Assembly: GCA_012932295.1 (NCBI GenBank)
Contig: JAAONU010000123.1
Coordinates: 2,728,001 to 2,792,000 of the forward strand
Direction of reading: 5' to 3'
Length of the DNA stretch: 64,000 nucleotides
From: Cyclina sinensis
Lineage: Eukaryota; Mollusca; Bivalvia; Venerida; Veneridae
The notes under the pieces were generated by a model, which saw only the letters and a list, made by a program, of their open reading frames with translations, ran no database searches and had not been told where the DNA came from. Each line of letters opens with the position of its first letter. Within the stretch, counting starts at the first letter, position 1. This document shows, piece after piece, positions 13,080 through 23,446 of the stretch. The translations under genes and the position numbers were made by a program.

Positions 13080-13632
13080 ATGCCACTGAAAGGTGCTGCT
13101 TTGACATGTGAGCTGAGGACCAGATGAAGAAAATTTGTGTATCCTTCAAAAGAAGTGGATTTTTCCTGACAATCTGACCTCAAGGTCAAAGTTATTGAGG
13201 AGTCAAGGTAAAAAAATATAAGTGACCAGATGAAGATAAATTGTAGACACTTCAAAGAAGTCTTGTTTTTTTGGCAATTGGACTCCAAGGTCAAGGGCAT
13301 GTAGGGTTCAAGGTAAAAATAAAATAAGCATTTAGAAAATTTCTACCAAAGGATTTTTGTGTGCAAACATGAACTAAATATGTTAAGTAATAAGGGAGTT
13401 ATGGCCAATATTAAGTATTTTGACAACTGGACATTTCAGGTCAAGGTCATTCAGGGGTCAAGATCAAACAAATATATAGTCAGTGAGAAGGTCTTGTCCA
13501 AAGGGGTGTTGTGTCCAAGTATGAAGTAAATCCATTTACTAATAAAGAAGTTATGGGCAATTTTAAAGTATTCAGATGGAATGATGGACTGACAGTTCAA
13601 AAACTATATGCCCTCCTTTGGGGGGGCATAAA
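13080..13632 (-). mobile_element. ATGCCCC hairpin-headed family member
   Basis: The minus-strand head is ATGCCCCCCCAAAGGAGGGC, then ATATAGTTTTTGAACTGTC. The interior has three diverged GACCNTNAGGTCAAGGNCAT units (about 13180, 13285, 13430). The distal boundary is approximate. The 119-codon minus-strand frame at 12941-13300 overlaps it and shows no domain. Confidence 0.5.
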
Positions 13633-14169
13633 AACATCTCAAAAATTGGGCAAATGCTACTCTGATTCACTGTTTAACAAACATAGGCTTACACTTAATT
13701 CACTAAACCATACTTTTCTGATTAAATACTGCTTTAAATCTTCTGAAAACAAAATTCACACAGGCAGTTCCAGATAAGCCTGAACACATACATATAGAGT
13801 GATGTAACATTTTATCTCTTAAATCTCCTTAAATGTATAAAAACATGCAGTTACATGTAGCTGTTGTACTTATTTTGATCATCAAGCTTTAAAGTCACAG
13901 TCACAATCAGATGACCAGACCTTAAAGTGATGATATAATTAGTCTGTTTTGAAAACTTCAGTGAGTCAGAATAAATGTTTATATACATATATAATATATA
14001 TAAGGAAAACTGCACCCACAGCTGTCTTAAATTATACAATGTATAATGGTTGTCACTATGTGATAAACAAATTAATCCACTTTCATATCTATACTTCTAG
14101 AATTGGCATTATTTCATCTCTTATTTCCTTATTTTCTCTCCCTGGCTCTTCTCTATCAAGGACTAGTAG

Positions 14170-14420
14170 TGTGACATGATCTGCCATATTGTAACATGAA
14201 GACATACACTATGACATTACCAACCATGTTACATGATGATCTCTGTTTTAACATAATTTTACAGCTTAACTTGATGACATATCATGAAATTATCCTCCAT
14301 GTTACATGATGTTCTCTGGTGTTACATAATTTTACAGTGTAACATAATGTATTCTTAAGACATTATCAACTATGTAACAGGATATCCTTTGTCATAACAT
14401 AATGTACCATGTAACAAGAT
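14170..14420. repeat. Degenerate 72-bp tandem repeat downstream of TUSC2
   Basis: About three units marked by CATGTTACATGATG and ACATAATTTTACAG (14226, 14300, with a weaker third near 14370). It may lie in or just past the TUSC2 3' UTR. Confidence 0.6.
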
Positions 14421-14521
14421 GACCTCAGAGTCTGAAGTGAATTGCAATTCAGTAAATGTATAACTGCACTGAAATAGCTATGGAAATGATTTACTATAAT
14501 GAGGTATATATGAATCTTGCA

Positions 14522-14596
14522 TCAGCTGTAAGGGGCTCTACATAACACAGTTGGGAAATCCACACTGAATCTTGGATGTGTTAACTCCACCTCTCC
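14522..14596 (-). CDS. TUSC2: TUSC2 coding exon 3 with stop
   Basis: The acceptor on the minus strand reads ATATTTCAG|GGAGAGG. The exon encodes GEVELTHPRFSVDFPTVLCR then APYS and TGA at 14524-14522, matching the vertebrate ending around 'PQG...PPRIHVDFPVIL'. I saw no clear AATAAA on the minus strand in the next several hundred bases, so the transcript 3' end is unplaced. A degenerate roughly 72-bp tandem repeat (14170-14420) lies just downstream. Confidence 0.9.
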   Translation of the reverse strand, partial: GEVELTHPRFSVDFPTVLCRAPYS

Positions 14597-17500
14597 CTGA
14601 AATATGAAAACAGAAGTTTATAAATACATATAATATCACAACTTAATTGATATCTAATCAACAGCTGTTAGCAAAATTCATAAACTATGAGGACTGTTTA
14701 TCATAACCCTGTGCAAGACTTAGTGCTTCTAACACCTGTAGCCATATTTCTAAACTGGACCTGCTCATCTTGCATTTTCAGTGGTGAAAGTGAAAAGGTT
14801 CTAACTGACACAGAATAAAAATGAAGACAGAACTCTTTCATCCCTCAATTCTGACTATGCTATTCACTGTTAAAGAGACCTGCAGACTTGCCAAGCTGAC
14901 CATGGCCTACAACTGGGGTGATGATTTTGACACTTACTTTCTAAGCTTTTTCTTAGAGACAGCTTTTTTGCCCAAAGTTTTAAGACTCATATAAAACCAG
15001 AGATCTGTCAATTGGACACTGATGCCCGCACATTTTGCTGTATTGTCACAAAAAATCCTGTACAATTACAGGTGCAAATAAAGTCTAAAAAGCTACCTTT
15101 TAGCTTTATCAGGGGGCATAACTATGCCAATCTCCTATAAATTTGTATCAAAATACCCAGGTGCATAACTTCACATCCTGACAACTTTTCTTAGAAAGTT
15201 TCATGGCTCTAGCAGTTAAACACAACACAAGTGTAAAAAGTTACTTTTGCTTAATCAGGGGGCATAACCCTGCCAATCTCCAATAAATTCACCTCAAAAT
15301 TCTGAGGTGCATAGGTTCGCATGCTATCAACCATTCTTAGGAAGTTTCATGGTTCTATATTTATTGTAGCAGTTATATGTTTGGAGTTACATGCTACACA
15401 AGCCTAAAAATGCTATTTTTTGCTTAATCAGGGGGCATAACTCTACCGATCTCCAAAAAATTTGTGTCAAAATACCCAGGTGCTTAAGTTAACATGCTGA
15501 CAACTAAAGTTTCATGGCTCTAGCAGTTATATGTTTGGAATTACAGGCGACACAAACCAGTCTATGTACAGACGACGCGACAGTGGGACAGATGGACAAG
15601 GGCAAATCTATATGCTCCCCCCACAAAGTGGCTGGGGCATAAAATTCATAAGTAACTTGAGTAAAAAAAAGTAAAATTACACACAAGTCTGTCATAAGAT
15701 GTCTGTTGCTATATCTTGATCTGGAATTTATCTTCAGCAACACAGTAAGGAATTGATATAGGAGCGCCACTGATTACACTGATGAGGTAGGAAATAAAGA
15801 AATATCAAAATTATAATGTTCCAACACTTCTCTTTCATTTGCTGTACTTCAACTACATTGAACTCCTTACATGTATGTCCCTAATTATCCTTTCAATCAA
15901 TAATAAGTTGGTAAGTGAAGATTTCTGACATTTATTACCTGTGGTGTAAGATTTTCTGTTGAGCGCTTGAGTATATATCTATGCCCATCTTTTACTTCAA
16001 TGTAGAACTCATGTGCCAAGTCACCATCTTCATCAAAGAACATGGACCTGAAAAGAGGAACCCATTAAACAAAGATAACTGATGAAGAGGCATGGTGAAA
16101 AATAGAACAATGAACTCCATTACCTAACCGTCCCGAGTATATTTTTCGCCAAGGGATAGTGCAAGATACAGAAAACTTTGATCCCAGAGACACTCCTGGA
16201 TTTTTTTTTTTTGAAAGCTCAGTGAAGAGCACCAATACACAGGACCTCAGTTAAATGTCTCACCCAAAAGACAATTAATTGTGTGTCTTAGAATCAAACA
16301 CACCACCCCATGGATTACCAGTCCAGCACCCTGAGGTTGCCAACTATAAGATCATAATTTAAAAATAAACTATTATCTAAATGACTTGTACTCTTTTGAT
16401 AAGAAATCTATAGAAGATGACTCACACCTTTTATTGCAGTGCAAGATAGTAGGTTAATGCTTACAAAAAGCAATGCCATCAAGGACCACTTCTTAATTTC
16501 TTGTTGAGTAAAAGCCAGTTATCATTCCTAAGGTCACTTTTTCTCTTTTTATTTGGTACAATTCCAAAATCATCATCAACGCAATTTATGTTTCAGCTAC
16601 CATGTTCAGGTGTAAGATCTTCATTTAATCATCTAAAGATAATTAAAACAAACTAAACTACAAAATTGTTGGAAAAATGTTCCCTGGGCTTTTAAAATAC
16701 AACAGAAAGAAGAGGACCACGAGAGTTGTCAATTTCTAAACAATACAAATCATAAGATACAAGGTATACATAACAATATACCAGTATATTGTGACACCCC
16801 AAAACAAGCAGAAATAGTGACTAAATAGAAGGTGGGTGTCTTTATTGTCTTTCTAAGTAATTCATTGACTGAATTTGATTTAACAGATATTATTTTGAAG
16901 CATTATCATTGCTTATTTGGTGGACAGTAACAGTATGTTTAACTTAGAAATCTTAGGAAAAACATTTGCAGCTGATGTGATATTTGGCGGAATGTATCAT
17001 TAACTTTCGTAATATTTTGCTGGATAGTGTTTTTGGTTTACTTTGATGGCTTTTTTTAATGGCCATATTTGTAATAGATGACCGTAAATAAAACTCTTGT
17101 GTAGGGACAGTGCAAGGGACAGGTCACATCAACTTATTACTGCCAAAAGTCAATACTGATTATACCAGGCAGGCGCATGTCAGGAACATTAAAACTGTCA
17201 AAGATAAAACCAAAGTAAACAATATTTTAATAAAGATTTTACTTAAACATTTATTGTGAACATTCAAAATCCATAAATCTTGTTCAATCCACTGATAAAA
17301 GCTGGTACAGTTGGGTAGCCTTAATCTCAGTCGGTAATTCGTTCCAGAGTCATATACAGTAGTCCTTGAGAAGAATGAATTTATGTGATGTTGTGTTTTT
17401 GAGGAATGAGGAATTTGTTATTTCTTGTGTCTGTAAGGTGATCGTGATCAACACTGGCCTGTTTATTTTTTATTTTGTATATAGCATGACCAGGCTGGCT

Positions 17501-20500
17501 TGCTTTTGCCTTCATCAGAGTGTTGACCATTTCAATTCCTTAATCATGTTTGTTACACTGCTTGTATAGTGGTAATGTTCATTAAGAACATAACTTGCAG
17601 CTGACCTCTGGACCATTTCTATTCTGTGAGTGAGGTATTTCTACCATGGGAGCCATATGGTTGAGCAGTATTCAACCTGGGGCCATTCATATGTTTTGTA
17701 TGCTGCTTCTTTGAGCTGTTTTGTGTTTTGACATTTCATCTGATGAATCTCAATCTATTTTTTGTAGGGCCGGGAATTATATTCGAATATTCGAATATTC
17801 GATCTACTACCGAATATTCGAACATTGAAAAACGAATACGAATATTCGAAAAAAAGAAATGTTTTGATTTTTTTTTTTCATTTTTTTTACTTTCAAATTT
17901 CAAAGATCGTAAATTTAACACTTGACCTTCACTTGACCAGGTGTTCATATGTTTGTATAACGCGTGTCAACGATTATCGCCAATTAACTGTGAAAAGTTT
18001 GGGGTATAGTTGATCAAAAGGGCACCCCGTTTCACAGTTTGTAATTTACCTGTTTAACAGTTTATAATGTAATTTTTTCCGACTTTAATTATCTTACTTT
18101 ATTGTTTTCTGTGCTTTAATCTTTCTGATCAATCGATGATTGCCTTAATTTTTGTGAAGAAGAATAAATCGGCACGTATTAATCATGCTAGAACAATCGA
18201 CCAATCGATATTCATCACTCTAAAATTAACTCTATTTCACCCGGCAAAAAATCTGCAAACAATGTTTGCAAAAAGTTATTGGTTCCGAGTAGAGCCAATA
18301 ACTTTTTGCAAACATTGTTTTCAGATTTTTTTTTAAAGGGATGATTTTGGACGTATCTTTCTCACTCTGTTGAAAAAATCAAAAGTCAATATATCACAAT
18401 GCCGTCCCGTGTTTGGAATTACTTTTCACGTTCTATTGGATAGTTTTGTGCAACAATGCACGTTAATGATTACTGTAATCAAGTACTGGTGTGACCCAGG
18501 AACAAATGATAAAAGCTGAAAGAATGCAAAAGGAGGGGAACATAAACAAAAGTTCAGCTTGTTCGTAAGAGCCTACGATGACGTGAGTTACCTCCTGTTA
18601 ATAAGACTAATGATCAGCAGCCGGATAAACTGACAATCAAATTATGAATTTATTGCAAAAGTAAGAATATAAACATATATATATATCGATTTACAATCAA
18701 TAAAACAAAACTTTTTGACATAGTAATAAAGGTCTTCTTGATCGTCGATTATTCCAAGCATATTGAAGTAGTATAATATTCGACCTAATCAATTTCGGAT
18801 ACTACGTAAAAAAAGATATTGGAACAAATTTTGTAAAAACGAATATTCGAATATATTCGAACATGGAAAACGAATATTCGAACATCAAATTCCTTATTCG
18901 TTCCCGGCCCTAATTTTTTGCTTTGTTTGTGATGTTTTTTCTGTGAGATGACCAGTTCAGGTTACTATGTGCATTAACTCCAACATATTTTGCATTTTTT
19001 GTGATTTTCATAATAGTGCTGTGTAGGGTGAAGGGAAAGATGACAGGTTTCTTTTTCCTGTATTCTTAGTACTTCACACTTCACACTAGCTGGGTATGAT
19101 TTCCATAGACCATTCTTTTTCCTATATTTCAAGTTTGTGCAAATCATTTTGTAAGGTTTGTGCCAATACCTGTGATTTATTTTTTAAGTAAAATATGGTG
19201 TCATCTGTAAATAGATGCACCCGGCGCCTGACACTTTTTGGTAGGTCATTGATGAATGCGAGAAAGAGACATAGACCTAGGACCGATCCCTGAAGGGCAC
19301 CAGAAAGCACTGGGAGTCTGTCAGAGACCTTGTTTTCGACTAATACCGGTACATGTTGTGATCTGTTTTTGAAAAAGTCTTTTATCCATGAATTGATGTG
19401 TGCATGAACTCCCTTGTGCTTCAGCTTGTGTATGAGTCTGTGGTGGTTGACTTTGTCGAATGCTTTACTGAATTCCATGACCGTGACATCTGTTGTTGAC
19501 CTTGATCTAGGTTGTCAACTATTTCTTGTGTAAAGCCGATGAGCTGGGTTTCACAGCTATGTTTTGACCTGAATCCGTGTTGCTGGGGGGCAGATTATGT
19601 TGTGTGTGTCAAAGTAATGCATCATGTTTGAAACAATGATATGTTCCATTTGTTTAGATGCTAAACATGTGACTGGTATTGGTCTGTAGTAGCTAGGTTT
19701 TGACTTTGACCCTTTTCTATATGCTGGTGTGATGATGGCATGTTTCTAATCCTTAGGAACAATACCTGTGTATAGTGATCTTTGGAATATGATTCTGAGG
19801 ATTGGTGCTATCTCTGTGTGTTAGGTGGGATCTCATCTGGACCTTTGGCTTTATTTGGGTTTAGTCCTGTCAATAATTTAAAAACTCCTTGAACTGAGGT
19901 GGATATGGGAGCCATGGGTGGGTGACCAAGTGATGGCACTGAACTTTCGGCTATTTGGTTAACGCTGAGAGGCGAAGGCTTTGAGAAGACTGATTTCAAC
20001 TGTTTATTTAATCTGTTGGTCTTCTACACTGGGTCATTTTCAGTACGACCATCAATGCTGAGGGCAATTCCTACCGGTAAGTTTTCAGGATTTTTTTTGT
20101 GTTTAATAAAGTTGTAAAACTTTTTCTTATGGCCTGGATCTGTTTTGTCTGAGCACAGGAGTTTGAAATTCTATCAATAAACAAGAGATATTGTAAAAAT
20201 TATGTCCTCTACACAATAAAAAAAACACCAGTAATGCCACGCCTTTTCCCGACCCAATACACGTCGGACAGAATTATACGAACAGAACACAGAGCGGTAA
20301 CAACCTAGCGAGCCTCTTTGATAAAGAACACTTAAAGCTACCTATAACGACCGATGATATTCTTTAACACGCCATTCTTAAAGAATTATTTAACAAATTA
20401 CGCTCATTTCTTGATTTTTAAACTTGTCCCCATAGCCATTCACTGATGTCACACCAATCTCAGCACCGGAGTAAATGAAAATTGTAATAATTACCCTACC

Positions 20501-22048
20501 GCCGTCCTTTTTTACCGCACGATTATAAAACAATCAACATGACAGATGTGAGAGTGACGTCCCCTGTTGGGTTTTTACAGTTTGTTTATTTTAGTATTTA
20601 ATTATTAGAACCCAAATTTACCAAATGTTTCATATAGCCTTAATCATAAATTTATTTAAAAACAAATGAAATAAAACAACAATTTTTATCTCAAAAGAGT
20701 TAATTTAATATTTACCCCGGTGCTGAGATTGGCGTGACGTGTTCTTTATCGAGGAGGCTCGCTAGGTTGTTACCACTCTGTGTTCCATTCGTATAATTCG
20801 GTCCGACGTGTATTGGGTCGGGAAAAGGCGTTGCATTCCTGGTGTTTTTTTTATTATGTAGAGGACATAATTTTTACAATATCTCTTGTTTATTGATAGA
20901 ATTTCAAACTCCTGTGGTCTGAGAAAATGACTGAATCGAGGTATGACCAAAAGGCATTTCTTTTTTTTTTTTGCAATGATACTTTAAGTTGTTTGAACTT
21001 CTCTCTGTTTTGACTATTCCATGGCAATGACTTTTGTATTTTTATGTAGAGAATGTCTCTTATTCTAATTTGTTTGACAATATAGTGGGAAACCTATGGT
21101 AAATCAGCTTTATTTTTGCTTTTTCTAGATGGTATGTGGATGATAACCTTGATCTCAGCTTTGAACATGTTCCATAAATGGTTAGGGTCTTAATGTTGCT
21201 TTTGGGTGAACATTCTAGAGAATGTAACCAAATCTTTCTTGAGGTCAGACCAATTTGCTTTCTTGTATGATCTGATCAGTCAAGGGATTTGTCTAGGCAC
21301 AGTCCCAGCTTCAGTGGTAGTAACCGTGAATTTAGTTTTTACCTACCTTAAGGGACTTCAGCGAACAGGTTTTATAGTATTGCTAGACCTGTTCGCTGAA
21401 GTCAATCCTGTATAGAAAGTCAACCAGAACTGTGACATATTTATGTCACGCTGTAATTTAATAAATTTGCATTATCTGGACAAAATCTTTACACATACGG
21501 GTAATTCAATCTATTTTGCACACTTCAGTTTATGTTTGTGAATAAAAAAATGTTTGATCGATGGAATAATACCTCGAAATTTATCAGCTTGGTAAATTTT
21601 GTAAAATTCACCGCCATTGCTGTCCTATTGTGTGACTTGCGAGACTTTACGTTCAGGGACCTTCGCGTTTTTTATTTCTGAAGGGAACAATGAATTGATA
21701 CAAAATTTATTGGTTTATCACATGGTGTAATTTATTTGACCCAAATTTGATTAATAAGGGTGATTTTAATGGTTATTTATTTACTGTTCATAAACTGTCA
21801 TAATTCTGGTAGACTTTGCAAATAGGGGTTGACCCATAACTTTACTGTCGCGCAACGTCAAAAATCATATAAGCGACATATAAAGTTATGGAAGACAGAA
21901 CTAGTTTTTACCCTGTCCTCTTGAAAACGTATGGTGTTACGGCAAATCTTCCAAAACTAGTTCCATCCTTCTCCTCTGAGGTGGATGCGAAAAGTGAAGA
22001 AACTGATCTGGATACTTTTCGTGCTACATTTGATGTTGTCTGACCCAT
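14522..22048 (-). CDS. TUSC2: TUSC2 (FUS1) orthologue, complete coding region in three exons
   Basis: Coding join on the minus strand: 22048-21912, 16047-15939, 14596-14522, giving 106 codons and a TGA stop. The human protein is about 110 residues. TUSC2/FUS1 is a small N-myristoylated, mitochondria-associated tumour suppressor family protein linked in mammals to mitochondrial calcium and redox balance. Visible here: MGQTTS at the N-terminus with Gly2 for myristoylation; a serine-rich stretch (residues 13-24); PYVFKRTG before the first junction; MFFDEDGDLAHEFY (48-61), the family signature; a basic KDGHRYILKR stretch; ENLTPQGEVEL; and HPRFSVDFPTVL near the C-terminus. All junctions keep frame and have GT/AG ends. 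The last four residues (APYS) differ from the vertebrate end. Intron 1 is 5864 bp and transposon-filled; intron 2 is 1342 bp. The assignment rests on residue-level recognition of the family, not a search. Functional statements come from mammalian work. Confidence 0.93.
15070..15642 (-). mobile_element. ATGCCCC hairpin-headed family member in TUSC2 intron 2
   Basis: The minus-strand head is TATGCCCCAGCCACTTTGTG, then GGGGGAGCATATAG and CTTGTCCATCTGTCC. Three units of about 150-170 bp follow, marked on the plus strand by CAGGGGGCATAAC (near 15113, 15256, 15430). The distal boundary is approximate. Confidence 0.55.
15939..16047 (-). CDS. TUSC2: TUSC2 coding exon 2
   Basis: This 109-base exon is preceded on the minus strand by a pyrimidine-rich CTCTTTTCAG acceptor and followed by a CACAG|GTAATAA donor. 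One base completes the split glycine, then 36 codons read SMFFDEDGDLAHEFYIEVKD... to ...ENLTPQ. DEDGDLAHEFY is the most conserved part of TUSC2 proteins; its acidic DEDGD resembles part of an EF-hand loop, but no full EF-hand is present. It ends exactly at a codon boundary. Confidence 0.94.
16130..16345 (-). repeat. SINE copy (family 1) in TUSC2 intron 1
   Basis: Plus-strand words GGGATAGTGCAAGATACAGA, GAGACACTCCTGG and CTCACCCAAAAGACAAT are shared with 26550-26760 and 27285-27450. The tRNA-like head is at the high-coordinate end. Confidence 0.6.
17757..17764. repeat. Target-site duplication, left (hAT element)
   Basis: ATTTTTTG, identical to 18913-18920 at the other end of the element. Confidence 0.8.
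17765..18912. mobile_element. hAT-type non-autonomous DNA transposon with 8-bp target duplication
   Basis: Ends are TAGGGCCGGGAA... and ...TTCCCGGCCCTA, inverted. They are flanked by perfect 8-bp direct repeats ATTTTTTG (17757-17764 and 18913-18920). TAGGG-type ends and 8-bp duplications are hAT features. AATATTCG repeats sit beneath both ends (17783-17850; 18840-18890). The 1148 bp hold no transposase frame, so it must move in trans. It sits inside the LINE and is therefore younger than it. Confidence 0.85.
18246..18331. repeat. 37-bp near-perfect hairpin inside the hAT element
   Basis: Left arm 18246-18282 and right arm 18295-18331 are reverse complements with one mismatch (C at 18256). 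The loop is 12 nt (18283-18294). The arms contain GTTTGCAAAAAGTTATTGG. Either strand would fold into a pre-miRNA-sized stem. Confidence 0.85.
18913..18920. repeat. Target-site duplication, right (hAT element)
   Basis: ATTTTTTG, the second copy of the 8-bp duplication. Confidence 0.8.
19122..19478 (-). pseudogene. Longest open remnant of the LINE reverse transcriptase
   Basis: 119 codons without a stop, covering RT fingers-to-palm motifs: FSKAFDKVNH (motif A, catalytic Asp), LQGSVLG (motif B, with ALQGS for the usual VPQGS) and LFTDD (motif C; the two catalytic Asp kept, Ala replaced by Thr). It begins after a frameshifted segment and ends at a stop, so it is a relic of the surrounding element rather than a gene. 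Confidence 0.85.
20154..20916. mobile_element. 763-bp foldback DNA element with long inverted arms
   Basis: Arms of about 180 bp begin CACAGGAGTTTGAAATTC at 20154 and end in its complement at 20916, with a few mismatches. The right arm continues to match the left at CAATCTCAGCACCGG (around 20457-20474 versus 20713-20735) after an insert of roughly 120 bp in the left half. Flanking 7-bp direct repeats GTCTGAG lie at 20147-20153 and 20917-20923. It has no coding capacity and is inserted in the LINE. The superfamily is uncertain (7-8-bp duplication, perhaps hAT-like). Confidence 0.8.
21354..21403. repeat. Perfect 17-bp stem hairpin
   Basis: GACTTCAGCGAACAGGT (21354-21370) and its exact complement at 21387-21403, with a 16-nt loop. 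It lies between the LINE remnant and TUSC2 exon 1. It may be a miniature foldback; no target duplication was recognised. Confidence 0.7.
21912..22048 (-). CDS. TUSC2: TUSC2 coding exon 1
   Basis: The start ATG at 22048-22046 has A at -3 and G at +4, a strong initiation context. The exon encodes 45 codons plus two bases of a glycine codon, reading MGQTTSNVARK... to ...TPYVFKRTG. Gly2 followed by small/polar residues fits the N-myristoyltransferase consensus. The donor on the minus strand reads GG|GTAAAAA at 21911-21910. The 'PYVFKRTG' end corresponds to 'PFVFTRRG' at the same position of the vertebrate protein, where the exon-2 serine follows directly. Transcript start and 5' UTR are not determined. 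Confidence 0.9.
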
Positions 22049-22627
22049 TCTAACGACAAAAGTGTGAAAAATTAATCATATATTTGTCAGCATCCATTAA
22101 CTCATGGTAGCTTTGATTGAAATGATTGATTAACATGTTCCTTGTTTTAATCGAACAGATTTTCTATGCATGGTACACGGCGTTTCAACTTTAGCTAAAA
22201 AACTAAACAATTGATAACAATGTATGGAAACCTAACATTGATCTCGTAAAATACAGACTCTCTTCTAAAAAAAACATTAGAGAAGAGAAGAGACTGAATT
22301 TTAGATTCAAGATGTCTAGCCAGTCCTCATATGCAATGTGCAAGCAAGGAAACCCACATGTTGAACTTTATTAGTTTTTTGTTCCAGATGTAAAAATCTG
22401 TAAAATACCTAATCCTTATGTAAAGGGTACCTCTCCATATTTCCTATTTCACGTGATGCTCTGTCTGTTTGTGGATTTTTTTTTTCCGCCGAGGCAAAGG
22501 CGGACAACTGAGGTCAGTTAATTCCATACACTGTATTTGATACACTCCTGGAAAAGAGACAAACATTTTATACATATATCTTACATGTAATTTGTTTATT
22601 TTGGTTCTTTTGTCAGACATTATATGC
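22049..22627. other. Upstream flank of TUSC2, no feature recognised
   Basis: Any TUSC2 promoter and 5' UTR should start here. I see no TATA box or CpG-dense block. GGAAAAAAAAAATCC-type low complexity lies near 22475. Confidence 0.4.
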
Positions 22628-22712
22628 AATCTGATTAAAATCAGATCTTTATTGTCGCTTCGCTATACTACGCTTCATGTACAAGAAAGAAGATCTGAAC
22701 TTTAGTCAGATT
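22628..22712. repeat. 85-bp foldback repeat
   Basis: AATCTGATTAAAATCAGATC at 22628 and its approximate complement ending at 22712 (GATCTGAACTTTAGTCAGAT). The loop region has GCTTCGCTATACTACGCTTC. A small MITE-like foldback upstream of TUSC2 exon 1. Confidence 0.65.
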
Positions 22713-23168
22713 GAGATTACACGCAGTAAAATATTCTCTACTTGCGGACAGCCGACCCTTTCCTGCATGAATAATGGGGAGAGATTACAGTATAACAACT
22801 TGTATAAAAATATGTTTTAACTAACGACAACAGAACACTGAACCTTCTGAGCATTCAAAATACTTCTCTTGCTAGTAGCAACAACACGTGTCGTAACATC
22901 AGGCTGAAATAAGATAAAAGAAGCAGCTTCGGGCTGAACAAATTTTAGAATAAGAAAGGTATTCTAATACCATATCAAAACTGTAGATACTTGAAAATGC
23001 TTTGAATTCAAAATGAATGAAGACAATGATATCGTGTACCAATAGATTGGTGTACCCACTGAAAGCACACTAAACAGCATCTTAAATTTAAACTGAGACA
23101 GCATAAGTGAAAATTTACAAGAAGTTACATAATTTCCTTTTAAAACACAGCACATTATTTCAACCATC

Positions 23169-23446
23169 CACTTGTGGATCCAGAGGGGGCGCACCTGGCG
23201 CGCCCCCCCCCCCCGACTAAAATTCCCGGACCATAGGTGTTATTGTAGGTATATTTTGAATATGTCTTTAAATAATGTATACTTTATTGTTCAACATAGA
23301 ATTGAATAATCAGAGGCTCATGTGATACTGCCAAATCAGTATACTCTAGCATAACCACGACCGTTGAAATGAGGTAGAAAACGGAGACAATTGAGCCGAA
23401 CATTTTGTGCCCCCCTCCCCAACCTGAAATCCTGGATCCGCCCCTG
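23169..23446. mobile_element. GGATCC-ended small DNA element
   Basis: The left end CACTTGTGGATCCAGAG and right end TCCTGGATCCGCCCCTG are imperfect inverted repeats. A C-run (23203-23214) follows the left end. A possible 5-bp duplication CCATC lies at 23164-23168 and 23447-23451. A 24-bp minisatellite starts exactly at the right end. Confidence 0.5.

Larger units (their letters stand above)
17280..21290 (-). mobile_element. Degenerate non-LTR retrotransposon (reverse-transcriptase ORF), interrupted twice
   Basis: Pieces of one LINE ORF read right to left on the minus strand. At 21290-21080 is the linker after the endonuclease (SYKKANWSDLKKDL, HLWNMFKAEIK, with stops). At 20140-19800 are HKKNPENLPVGIAL and LLTGLNPNKAKGPDEIP, an RT hallmark. 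At 19478-19122 is an open RT stretch: FSKAFDKVNHHRLIHKLK, INSWIKDFF, LSGALQGSVLG, INDLP, LFTDDTIFYL. Near 17410-17290 is a C-terminal HINSFFSRTTVYDSW-type end. The catalytic box is FTDD instead of FADD, and in-frame stops and frameshifts occur (for example 19500-19600). It lies in TUSC2 intron 1 in the same orientation as the gene. A CR1/Rex/Nimb-like affiliation is a guess. It is not autonomous now. Confidence 0.85.

Noticed and set aside
12941..13300. 119-codon minus-strand frame
   Set aside because: Half lies in the tandem-core repeat at 13080-13632; no recognisable domain.
17736..17948. Minus-strand frame across the AATATTCG region
   Set aside because: It is the terminal repeat of the hAT element, with low-complexity Lys/Phe/Ser translation.
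20762..20950. 62-codon minus-strand frame
   Set aside because: Lies in the right arm of the foldback element; its mirror exists in the left arm.
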